Shown here: positions 1-6,672 of the stretch, one piece after another
How the letters are laid out: each line of letters starts with the position of its first letter
Numbering within the stretch: the first letter of the stretch is position 1
NCBI GenBank assembly: GCA_026392115.1
Contig: JAPLCQ010000093.1
Span: forward strand, 1-41,595
DNA length: 41,595 nt
DNA from: Armatimonadota bacterium
Lineage (GTDB): Bacteria > Armatimonadota > Chthonomonadetes > Chthonomonadales > CAJBBX01
Direction: 5' to 3'
Notes under the pieces: generated by a model
Told to the model about the DNA's origin: nothing
Database searches by the model: none
Seen by the model: only the letters and a program-made list of their open reading frames with translations
Program-made: the position numbers and the translations under genes

Positions 1-808
1 GACGATGGGCTTCGAGCCGACCAGACCTTCTGCGATCTTGTAGTCGATGGAGGCGACCCCGGAGGCGTTCGTCGTCGGGTCCGGACTCAACGCCGTGCCC
101 GCCACCGTGAAGTGAAGCGCCTTGCCCGGCAGCGCCGCGCCGTCGCTCTTGCGAGTGAGGGTCGCGGTCAGCGCGACCGTCTGCCCGACGGCGCCGGCCT
201 GGTTCGGAACCGTGATCGCCGTGTTCGCCTTGCTGACCGTGAGCGTGCCGCTGCCGGAGCCATCGTTGTAGTTGGCGTCAGCCGTGAAGGTGACGACGAT
301 GGGCTTCGAGCCGACCAGGCCTTCCGCGATCTTGTAGTCGATCGAGGCCACGCCGCTGGCGTTCGTCGTCGGGTCAGGGCTCAGCGGCGTGCCCGCCACC
401 GTGAAGTGAAGCGCCTTGCCCGACAACGGCGCGTTGTCGCTGTTGCGAGTGAGGGTCGCGGTCAGCGTGACCGTCTGGCCGACGGCGCCGGCCTGGTTCG
501 GAACCGTGATCGCCGTGTCCGACTTGCTGACCGTGAGCGTCCCGCTGCCGGATGATCCGTAGTAGCCCGCGTCCTCGGTGAAACTGACAGCGATGGACTG
601 CGAGCCGACGAGTCCCTCAGCGGTCTTGTAGTCGATCGAGGCTACGCCGGCGGCGTTCGTGGTCGGGTCAGGGCTGATCGGCGTTCCGGCCACGACGAAG
701 TGAAGCGCCTTGCCCGACAGCGGAGCCCCGTCACTGGACTTGGTGAGCGTGGCAGTCAGTGTGATGGTCTGGCCTACGGCGCCCGTCCTGTTCGGCACGG
801 TGATCGCC
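1..808 (-). repeat. 294-bp tandem repeat encoding 98-aa Ig-like domains (about 2.75 units in window)
   Basis: The same sequence recurs every 294 bases: the block starting GACGGCGCCGG is at 187 and 481, with a diverged copy at 775, and the block starting GACGATGGGCTTCGAG is at 1 and 295. The two units nearest the window edge are almost identical; the unit at about 515-808 is more diverged. The period is exactly 98 codons, so copy number can change without a frameshift. The array continues past position 1. Confidence 0.9.
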
Positions 809-2217
809 GTAGCGGCCCTGCCCGTGCCGCCGGTCACCGTGAACGGTAGCGCGTTACTCGTCTGCTCCCCCATGATCGGGCAGACCACCGTGATGGAGTA
901 GGTGCCAGCTGTGGTAAGGTTGCCGGCAGGGATAACAGCGGTCAGTTGCGTCGGTGAGATGTAGGCCGTTGCCAGCGCCGCGCCATTCCACCGGGTCTCG
1001 CAGTCCGAGTTGAACCCCGTCCCGGTCAGCGTTATGGTGGTCGCACCGCTGCCGGCGGGCGCCGACTCCGGGCTGGCTGACATGAGCGCCGGTGGACCGA
1101 ACACCATGATGTCATCAACGAACCAGCCGGTGCCGCCGTTGTATCCCCCAACGTGATGCAGGGCCACACGGATCCGTTTGCCGGCATACGGAGTCAGGTT
1201 GACAACAGGGAATGATGTTCCAATGTACTTCCATCCTGTAGATGTGCCTAAATAGGATGTCGTCGATGCCTGTATCCAATCACTCCATGTCATTTTTGCG
1301 GTGTTCCACTCAGAAACTTCTACGACACCGTAACCAGAACCATTAGGACTTGCATCAAGATTGAACCACGTCCAGAGGACGACTCCGATGGATGCGTTGG
1401 GATCGGAGATCACAGGCAACGTCACCGGGGCGGAGACCAACCGGCTATCCTGCCCGTTCGGATACGGCGCCGACAACCCGCTGCCCGCGCACCGGCTTCC
1501 CTGGTGAGCCGCGCCGGGCCCAAGGACCGTGGTGCCAATATCCCACACCCCGGAGTCCGCGGACCACCCGCGCCAGTCGGTCGAGGTGGTATCCTCAAAG
1601 CCGATCCACTGGTTGTAGGCCGCGTCCGGCACTGCTCTGACGCCGACCTCATCGATGAACCAGCCCACGCCTCCATTGTAGCCGCCATAGTGCTTGAACG
1701 CAATCTGAATGCGCTGTCCAGCATACGCTGTAATGTCAACGCTGCAGTAGCTCCAAATACTAGTGCGTGAAACCTCCCTCGATGCCCCCACCCAGGCAGA
1801 CCATGATGTCCCGCTCCAGGAGCGCACCTCGACGGTTCCGTAGCCCCTGCCGTTAGGCGACGTGTCGTAGCTGAACCACTGCCAGAAGCCGAGCTGAAGG
1901 CTCTGGCCCGACGGCGCCGACGGCAACGTGATCGAGGGACTGATGAGCCGGCTTTGCCTCGAGCCCGGGTAGGCAGCGGTTAGCCCGCTGCTCGCGCACT
2001 GGCTCCCCTGGCGAGCGCCGCCGGGCCCTCTGGTGGTGCTCCCCACGTCCCAGACGCCGTTGTCGGCGGTCCAGCCGCGCCAGTTCGTCGGCGTGAAGCT
2101 CTCGAAGTCCCAGTATTGGAGTGTGGTCTGTGCTCGCGCTGGGACCTGGCCCAGGCAGGCCAGAAGCGCCAGTACAACCAGGTGGATCCCTACGGCGTGA
2201 CGTACGCTGCGTCGCAT
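1..2217 (-). CDS. Secreted multidomain surface protein (jelly-roll x2, IPT/TIG, Ig-like repeats), 3' truncated
   Basis: The frame is open from an ATG at 2217 through position 1 (739 codons), so the C-terminus lies outside the window. A G-rich Shine-Dalgarno (GGGGGG) sits 5 bases before the ATG. Residues 1-28 form a signal peptide ending in ARA before QTT. Two similar domains (about 33-203 and 204-375) have the W.FE...W...W.DVG start and a GWF(I/V)D(E/D) end, as in MAM/concanavalin-like 'choice-of-anchor' jelly-roll domains. Residues about 376-465 look like an IPT/TIG domain. From about 471 onward come near-identical 98-residue Ig-like repeats starting TAITVPN and ending GTLTVSK. It is probably an exported adhesive or carbohydrate-binding surface protein. 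No catalytic domain is visible, and any sorting signal would be downstream. The domain families are judged by eye. Confidence 0.85.
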   Translation of the reverse strand, partial: MRRSVRHAVGIHLVVLALLACLGQVPARAQTTLQYWDFESFTPTNWRGWTADNGVWDVGSTTRGPGGARQGSQCASSGLTAAYPGSRQSRLISPSITLPSAPSGQSLQLGFWQWFSYDTSPNGRGYGTVEVRSWSGTSWSAWVGASREVSRTSIWSYCSVDITAYAGQRIQIAFKHYGGYNGGVGWFIDEVGVRAVPDAAYNQWIGFEDTTSTDWRGWSADSGVWDIGTTVLGPGAAHQGSRCAGSGLSAPYPNGQDSRLVSAPVTLPVISDPNASIGVVLWTWFNLDASPNGSGYGVVEVSEWNTAKMTWSDWIQASTTSYLGTSTGWKYIGTSFPVVNLTPYAGKRIRVALHHVGGYNGGTGWFVDDIMVFGPPALMSASPESAPAGSGATTITLTGTGFNSDCETRWNGAALATAYISPTQLTAVIPAGNLTTAGTYSITVVCPIMGEQTSNALPFTVTGGTGRAATAITVPNRTGAVGQTITLTATLTKSSDGAPLSGKALHFVVAGTPISPDPTTNAAGVASIDYKTAEGLVGSQSIAVSFTEDAGYYGSSGSGTLTVSKSDTAITVPNQAGAVGQTVTLTATLTRNSDNAPLSGKALHFTVAGTPLSPDPTTNASGVASIDYKIAEGLVGSKPIVVTFTADANYNDGSGSGTLTVSKANTAITVPNQAGAVGQTVALTATLTRKSDGAALPGKALHFTVAGTALSPDPTTNASGVASIDYKIAEGLVGSKPIV

Positions 2218-2312
2218 GTATTCCCCCCAAGAGGTCCGAATGTCCAGTGTCGCCCGGTCCGCGACACCGCCGGCATCGCGCGGCGTCGGAGAGCGGGCTT
2301 ACAACAGGCATA

Positions 2313-2337
2313 GATGCCGATTGCGCCCCGACCTAGC
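2313..2337. promoter_or_regulatory. Shared intergenic 25-bp motif, copy A
   Basis: Plus-strand GATGCCGA, seven bases, then CCGACCTAGC. Copies at 6464-6488 and 11255-11279 have the same 10-base core and identical spacing. It sits 96-120 bp upstream of the minus-strand surface-protein start (2217), in the 237-bp gap after the lipoprotein gene. On the minus strand it reads GCTAGGTCGG then TCGGCATC, so it could be an extracytoplasmic-type promoter or a regulator binding site. The role is unproven. Confidence 0.5.
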
Positions 2338-2454
2338 CGTCCCGCGGCCAAATCGGCAAAGATCGTGCACGATCCGGCCCAACGTTGTGCGGGCCGCCGC
2401 CGCGCGACGCAACGGCGGCCCTCCAACCCGATGGTCTGCGATGCTCAGCGGCCG

Positions 2455-3315
2455 CTATCGCTTGGCGCCGGCTCCGATTGCCAGACCCACCGCGTGTGGC
2501 CCGGCCACCGATCCTGACGCGGTAGCGGCGGGGGCGCGGCTCGGAGCGCCGGACTGAACCCGATCGAGGGTTGCGGTATCGGTCCCGATCATAGTGAACG
2601 GATAGCCGTTGTAGGTACCGGCGGCCTCACCGTGCCCGACCGACGTGAAGTGGTTCTGGTCGGTGATGTCGACCACGAACGTGATGTTGTTCTTCGTGTA
2701 GCGGACGCCGTCCGCGGCCATTCCGAAGGGGCCCGACATCGTCAGAGTGTTGCCGGAGATGGAGCCCGTCCGCGCAACGCTCGTGCCCGGAACCGTGTAC
2801 CGTATGTTGGCGCCGTCCTGCTGGAGGGCGATCCTCCCGGCCCCGGAGTTTGTTTGGGTCTGGCTCTGACCATCGATCGTGATCGTCAGCGTGAGCTCTT
2901 CGTCAACGTCATACGTGCCGGCGATGTTGATGTACTTGCTGCGCGACAGGCTGGCCGCGGCGGTCAGAGCGCCACGCGCATTCGTGCCGGTGAGTGAGAG
3001 CGTGGCCGCGTTGGTGGCCAGGGCCAACGTGCCGTTGTAGCGCTCGCCAGGGGCCGTCACGCTGAGCGACGACCGTGTGCCGCCCACCGTCAGGACCACT
3101 CCATCGGTCTTGCGGAAGATGGTGCCGCTGACCGGATCCTGCGACGAGGTCAGTACCAGGTCGATGGGCGCCGTCGAGTTCGCTCCGCCCTGGCTAATGT
3201 TGAGCCCGCCGGAGTACACGGCGTTCTTCGTCTGTATCTCGCCGCCTCCGCCCCCGCCGCATCCGGCAGCAGCGAGGACACCGAGGACCGCCGATAGAAT
3301 CATTACGCGCTTCAT
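2455..3315 (-). CDS. Putative exported lipoprotein, beta-rich, function unknown
   Basis: A 286-aa protein starting with ATG at 3315, preceded by AAAGGAG at 9 bases. The N-terminus MKRVMILSAVLGVLAAAGC is a lipoprotein signal peptide with lipobox AAAGC (lipidated Cys19), followed by a run of glycines typical of a flexible linker. The mature part is rich in Thr, Ser, Gly and alternating hydrophobics (for example SGTIFRKTDGVVLTVGG and AGTYDVDEELTLTITIDG), consistent with a beta-sandwich or lipocalin-like fold. I do not recognise the family. The last 30 residues are Ala/Gly-rich and probably disordered. It follows the LpoB-like gene by 322 bp and precedes the surface-protein gene by 237 bp on the same strand, so separate promoters are likely. 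Confidence 0.8.
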   Translation of the reverse strand: MKRVMILSAVLGVLAAAGCGGGGGGEIQTKNAVYSGGLNISQGGANSTAPIDLVLTSSQDPVSGTIFRKTDGVVLTVGGTRSSLSVTAPGERYNGTLALATNAATLSLTGTNARGALTAAASLSRSKYINIAGTYDVDEELTLTITIDGQSQTQTNSGAGRIALQQDGANIRYTVPGTSVARTGSISGNTLTMSGPFGMAADGVRYTKNNITFVVDITDQNHFTSVGHGEAAGTYNGYPFTMIGTDTATLDRVQSGAPSRAPAATASGSVAGPHAVGLAIGAGAKR

Positions 3316-3600
3316 GTCTCGTCGCTCCTTTCAAGAGCATGTACCGTGTCGTTACAGCCGGCCTCCATCCGCCCGGGGTCGCCGCGTCCTCGAGCCGCCC
3401 GCGTGATGCACCAGGGGCTCCCGCCGTGCTCGGCGTCCGGCCCCGTAGACACGCGTTGACCGGGCCGAACCGGTGAAGGCCGGCGCGCGGCCGTTGCGCG
3501 GGCGGACAACGAGCGGGCGGCTCTGCCGGGTCACCTGCCTGGACAACCTCTCGCGTCCCAGCGTCGCACGATCAGCCATGGGCTGCGGGCGGCGCGCCCG

Positions 3601-3625
3601 TAGCCCGATCACACGCCGAGCTAGG
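3601..3625. promoter_or_regulatory. Shared intergenic motif, degenerate copy D
   Basis: TAGCCCGA, seven bases, CCGAGCTAGG: 8 of 10 core bases and 5 of 8 outer bases match copies A-C, with the same 7-base gap. It lies 286-310 bp upstream of the lipoprotein gene start and 13 bp past the stop of the preceding minus-strand gene. It overlaps a GCCGAG/CTCGGC hairpin, so it could be only a coincidental match. Confidence 0.3.
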
Positions 3626-3633
3626 GCCTCGGC
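3615..3633 (-). terminator. Short hairpin after the LpoB-like gene
   Basis: GCCGAG, 7-base loop, CTCGGC, beginning 5 bases past the stop codon at 3638. There is no T-run on the exit side, so a rho-independent terminator is only weakly supported. Confidence 0.25.
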
Positions 3634-3637
3634 AGAG

Positions 3638-4225
3638 CTACTTCACGATCTTGTAGGGCTTCATGAAGTCCTTCAGGGCTCTGTCCACCGCCAGCGGCAG
3701 GGCGCGCTTCATTTTAGGCATATTGAATGCGGTTTGAGCCCTAGATAGTCCTTCGAAGACTTTAGCGCTTAAGTACGGCTGATTCGTCTTGGCGTCGAGC
3801 AGCCAGACCTTGATGGACGCCACCATGCCCTGGATATCCTTGCCCTTGTCCATGATCACGACGAAGACCACCAGGTCCGCTCCGGCTTCGCGGCCAATCT
3901 CGATCATCCTGGCGCGTTTCCGCTGCTCCTCATCCGACATGTCGGCTTCGAGCTTGGTCATGGCAGCGGCGACGACCTGCGGCTCGAGGATCTGGAAGCC
4001 GCGGTCACGGAACTGGCGCTGCAAGGCATCCGTCACGTACTGGCACTGCTCCAGGGCGGTCTTCTCGCGCTTCTCTCCGCTCTCGTTCACTGCGGGCAGA
4101 ATCGCGACCCTGGTCGACGTGGGCGTGAGAAGACCATCACTCGTCTGCGCCGCACCGGCTGACGGGCCCTGAAGCGCCGGCCAGAGCAGTACGGAGAGAA
4201 ACGACATGAACGCTAACGGTCCCAT
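3638..4225 (-). CDS. Exported LpoB/CsgG-like protein, paralogue 3
   Basis: A 195-aa protein. ATG at 4225 is chosen because AAAGGAG lies 7 bases upstream and a signal peptide follows (residues 1-25, cleavage near AGA/AQ); a longer upstream frame lacks both. The mature protein opens with TRVAILPAVNESGEK (38-52), then a helical stretch with QFRDRGFQIL, a D.SDEEQRKRA segment and GREAGADLVVFVVIMDKG (111-128), then WLLDAKT. This VAILP..N.SG...L...GF.V......GADLVV pattern resembles the periplasmic LpoB/CsgG-type alpha/beta fold that assembles on or under the outer membrane. It has two closely similar paralogues at 4279 and 5056. The molecular function is unknown; the family call is by pattern. Confidence 0.8.
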   Translation of the reverse strand: MGPLAFMSFLSVLLWPALQGPSAGAAQTSDGLLTPTSTRVAILPAVNESGEKREKTALEQCQYVTDALQRQFRDRGFQILEPQVVAAAMTKLEADMSDEEQRKRARMIEIGREAGADLVVFVVIMDKGKDIQGMVASIKVWLLDAKTNQPYLSAKVFEGLSRAQTAFNMPKMKRALPLAVDRALKDFMKPYKIVK

Positions 4226-4278
4226 TGGGCTCTCCTTTCGGCCCGCCATACCGGTGTATCCGGCAGTCGGGCGGCGGG

Positions 4279-4917
4279 TCACTTGTCGGCGTCCGGTCGG
4301 ACGAACGGGTACTGCTTGAGTACACGCTCGAACGCACGTATGACGGCGGTGCTGCAGTTCCTCTCGGCCTTGGTGGTCTGGCGGTTGGCCCCAAAGGCGA
4401 GATTCTCCGATTCGGCGGTCTCTACCTTGGCGCCCATGATGGGGCGGCCCGACTTCACATCCAGCAGCCAGCACTTGATCTTGACTGCCGCCCGGGCGGC
4501 GGAGAGCCACCCACTGGAGTCGCTGTCCGTGTTGACATCCACGATCACGACGAACGCGACAAGGTCGGCCCCGACCTCCTGACCGACCTGCAGCATCACA
4601 GCCCGCTTCTGCTGCTCGATGTCGGTGAGGTCGATGTGGAGCCGTGACAGCGCTTCCTCGATCGGCTTGCCGGTGATCGTCTTGAAGCCCCTGCCGGCGG
4701 TCTGCTTCAGCAGGGCGCTCATCGCCGCCTTCGCGAGATTGGCCTGGTGCCCGTCGCTCTTGGCCCCGGTCGTGTTGGCCACAGGCAGGATGGCCACCGA
4801 GGTCGCCGACGGCACGTACGTCTTGTCCGAGCCCTGACCACGCGCAATGCCATGCGCGGCAAGCGCGCAGCAGACCAGAGCGGCAATGCCGCGCACCCCA
4901 CTCAAGAGTCCACTCAT
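4279..4917 (-). CDS. Exported LpoB/CsgG-like protein, paralogue 2
   Basis: A 212-aa protein. ATG at 4917 is preferred over the in-frame ATG at 4959 because GGGAGG sits 9-10 bases before it and a signal peptide then begins at once (MSGLLSGVRGIAALVCCALAAHG). The mature part repeats the paralogue pattern: TSVAILPVANTTGAKSDG (39-56), a GRGFKTI segment, IDLTDIEQQKRA, then QEVGADLVAFVVIVDV, and KCWLLDVKSGRP. It lies 53 bp upstream of paralogue 3 and 138 bp downstream of paralogue 1, so co-transcription is likely. The paralogues differ most in the last third. Confidence 0.8.
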   Translation of the reverse strand: MSGLLSGVRGIAALVCCALAAHGIARGQGSDKTYVPSATSVAILPVANTTGAKSDGHQANLAKAAMSALLKQTAGRGFKTITGKPIEEALSRLHIDLTDIEQQKRAVMLQVGQEVGADLVAFVVIVDVNTDSDSSGWLSAARAAVKIKCWLLDVKSGRPIMGAKVETAESENLAFGANRQTTKAERNCSTAVIRAFERVLKQYPFVRPDADK

Positions 4918-5055
4918 GCCGGTCGATCCTCCCGCACACGGGTTGGCGTGCCAGACCATCTGGCTCGCCGTACCGATGCCCCCATGCCGGCCAGACTCCG
5001 CGCCGCGGTTCCCGGCCGACGCTCATACGAACGTCTGAACAAGGCCGATCCCCCC

Positions 5056-5679
5056 TCATCGGCCCGACTGCTTGGACGCCGGGTACGGCTTCAGGGGCGC
5101 ATCGAGGACCTCTCGAACGGCCTTCCCGCAGGCGGCGAGAATGTTTGCGCTGCCCTTGGTGGTGGCGACGATCTCTCCCGCCCCGGCCTTGACCTCTTTG
5201 ACCGTGGTCTTGATGAACGGCGCGCTCTTCTTGACATCGTACGCGGCCAGTGTGATCCGCGCGCGGCCTTCAAATGCAACGGTAAAGAAGCTTCTATTAA
5301 TCTTCTGAGAGACCTTCTCGATAACCACCATGACGACGAGGTCGGCCTTGGCGTCGGCCCCAATCCGCAGGTAGGAGGCGGACGACCTCTGCTCCTCGTC
5401 GGTCAGTTGGATGCCGGCGCCCGCGATCGCGTCGCTGACGGCCTTGTCGTCCACCACCGTGAAGCCGCGCGAGGCGAACTGCTTGTTCAGTTCATCGCTC
5501 GCCGCCCTGGCCTGCTTCTCCGCCTGCGCCGCGTCCTTCTCGCCGCTGGCGTTCACCACAGGCAGGATGGCCACCCGGGTCTCAGCCGGTACATAGTTCT
5601 GCGCCCAGGATGCGCTGCACAGGAACACCAGCGCCAGGAGCGCCGCCGCCGACACCGTTTTGCTGAATATGCTCACCAT
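5056..5679 (-). CDS. Exported LpoB/CsgG-like protein, paralogue 1
   Basis: A 207-aa protein. Two in-frame ATGs lie 6 bases apart (5685 and 5679); the GGAGG element is only 2 bases from the first but 8 from the second, so the start is taken as 5679 (MVSIFSKTVS). The signal peptide runs to about residue 27 (SASWAQ). Then come TRVAILPVVNASGEKDAA (34-51), ELNKQFASRGFTVVDD, IQLTDEEQ, and GADAKADLVVMVVIEKV. It is the most complete match to the three-gene family consensus. It is followed 138 bp later by paralogue 2. The fold suggests an envelope assembly or regulatory lipoprotein-like partner, but no lipobox is seen. Confidence 0.8.
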   Translation of the reverse strand: MVSIFSKTVSAAALLALVFLCSASWAQNYVPAETRVAILPVVNASGEKDAAQAEKQARAASDELNKQFASRGFTVVDDKAVSDAIAGAGIQLTDEEQRSSASYLRIGADAKADLVVMVVIEKVSQKINRSFFTVAFEGRARITLAAYDVKKSAPFIKTTVKEVKAGAGEIVATTKGSANILAACGKAVREVLDAPLKPYPASKQSGR

Positions 5680-5828
5680 TGTCATGCCCTCCGGGCGCCG
5701 GTCGCTCGCAGGTTGGGTAACCAGTGCCCTGTGTGCGTGCCGCGCCGCTCCACCAGCGAGCTACGGCAGAAGACGGGGCCGCCCGGCCCGACTATGTGGC
5801 CAGAATCCGGGCGGCGTTGCTGCTGCGG

Positions 5829-6284
5829 CTAGATTCTCAGGCCGATGGCCACCTCCGGCAGGAACGGCACCACGCCGTCACCACCGACGGGGAACATCAG
5901 CCCGATGCGGCCGACGACGTTGCCGCTGGGCCGCGAGACGTAGAAGACGCCGGGCGCGAGGTAGGTGCCGGCGCCGGTTCCGATGCGAAGGTTGGTGGCG
6001 AGGCCCGCGTTGTTGCCCTGCGGGTAGAACATCCCCTCGACGATGAAGCCCGTCTTGATCTCGTTGCTACCCGTGGAGTAGTCGGTCGAGTCCAGCATGA
6101 CCGGGCCCACGCCGAGGCCGACGGAGAACTTGCCCTCCTGGCTCGGGTGGAAGTGGAGCACGGCGGGACCACCCAGCCACGCGGTCACCTTCTTGCCGTT
6201 GCTGATCTCCGACTCGGCCCTCGCCGTCCCAAGCCCGAGGACACATCCAGCCATTGCGAGCACGACTGCCAGCTTACGGACCAT
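5829..6284 (-). CDS. Small exported beta-rich (outer-membrane-like) protein
   Basis: A 151-aa protein. ATG at 6284 follows AAGGAGGG at an 8-base gap, the strongest ribosome site in this block, and a signal peptide MVRKLAVVLAMAGCVLGLGTARA begins immediately. The mature protein has alternating hydrophobic strands rich in Gly and aromatics (KFSVGLGVGPVMLDS, GLATNLRIGTGAGTYLAPG, PFLPEVAIGLRI) and ends in a hydrophobic strand, as in small outer-membrane barrels. It is too short for a canonical porin; an 8-strand barrel or a non-barrel beta protein would fit. It is the first gene of the minus-strand run leading into the LpoB-like paralogues (149-bp gap). Function unknown. Confidence 0.75.
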   Translation of the reverse strand: MVRKLAVVLAMAGCVLGLGTARAESEISNGKKVTAWLGGPAVLHFHPSQEGKFSVGLGVGPVMLDSTDYSTGSNEIKTGFIVEGMFYPQGNNAGLATNLRIGTGAGTYLAPGVFYVSRPSGNVVGRIGLMFPVGGDGVVPFLPEVAIGLRI

Positions 6285-6312
6285 CTGTAGTTCCCTCCTT
6301 AAGTCACTACCG

Positions 6313-6325
6313 AGTGTCAGACACT
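6313..6325. promoter_or_regulatory. 13-bp palindrome, operator candidate
   Basis: AGTGTC-A-GACACT, perfect arms of 6 with a one-base centre, about 30 bp upstream of the ATG at 6284 and just upstream of its ribosome site. This is typical of a dimeric repressor site, though it could also form an RNA hairpin in the leader. Confidence 0.4.
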
Positions 6326-6383
6326 GTCTCTGATCCGGACACGCACCAGCGCTGCGACCGATCTGATCGGCTATCAACCCAAT

Positions 6384-6405
6384 CATCCGGTATACTCGCC
6401 GGATG
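6384..6405. promoter_or_regulatory. Inverted repeat flanking a TATACT box
   Basis: CATCCGG, 8-base spacer beginning TATACT, CCGGATG. The arms are perfect complements. The placement around a -10-like hexamer suggests an operator overlapping a promoter in the divergent region. Confidence 0.35.
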
Positions 6406-6463
6406 TGCGCAAGCACCGCGCCGTCGGTTTCATGCCGCCAGTGCGGGTCCGTTATCTGAGACT

Positions 6464-6488
6464 GATGCCGACTCCGGCCCGACCTAGC
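6464..6488. promoter_or_regulatory. Shared intergenic 25-bp motif, copy B
   Basis: GATGCCGA, seven bases, CCGACCTAGC. The outer 8 and inner 10 bases are identical to copy A at 2313. In this copy the core extends to the dyad GACC-TAGC-GGTC (6481-6492). It lies 180-204 bp upstream of the beta-rich protein gene (minus) and about 185 bp upstream of the TPR-CHAT gene (plus). Confidence 0.5.
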
Positions 6489-6672
6489 GGTCATCCGCGA
6501 AAAAGCCCAAAAATAGCCCGGCACCGCCGGTGGAAGGCCGCCGCGGGCCTCGCGCCCCGCGCCGCCGAGCCGGGCAGTCGCTGAGGGCCTTGACGACCAC
6601 GGTGAGCGAAAAGTACGGTTTAGGTGAACGGAAGCATCTGTCTCTGAAGCTGATATATATGGGAGGCATGGA

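Larger units (their letters stand above)
3316..3637. other. 322-bp intergenic region without a gene
   Basis: Between two minus-strand genes. It holds the degenerate fourth copy of the 25-bp motif and a short hairpin at the 3637 end, plus the Shine-Dalgarno of the lipoprotein gene at the 3316 end. Open frames here have no plausible Shine-Dalgarno or protein-like composition. I see no clear -35/-10 pair. Confidence 0.5.
6285..6672. other. 388-bp divergent regulatory region
   Basis: Separates the beta-rich protein gene (minus) from the TPR-CHAT gene (plus). It contains a perfect 13-bp palindrome next to the minus-gene ribosome site, a 7-bp-arm inverted repeat around TATACT, and copy B of the shared 25-bp motif. 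A TTGACG at 6590-6595 could be a -35 for the CHAT gene, but the matching -10 is poor. No gene is seen here. Confidence 0.6.

Noticed and set aside
6500-6600. Small RNA or riboswitch in the CHAT leader
   Set aside because: The stretch is GC-rich with short stems such as CACCGCCGGTG but shows no conserved riboswitch core and no terminator with a T-run.
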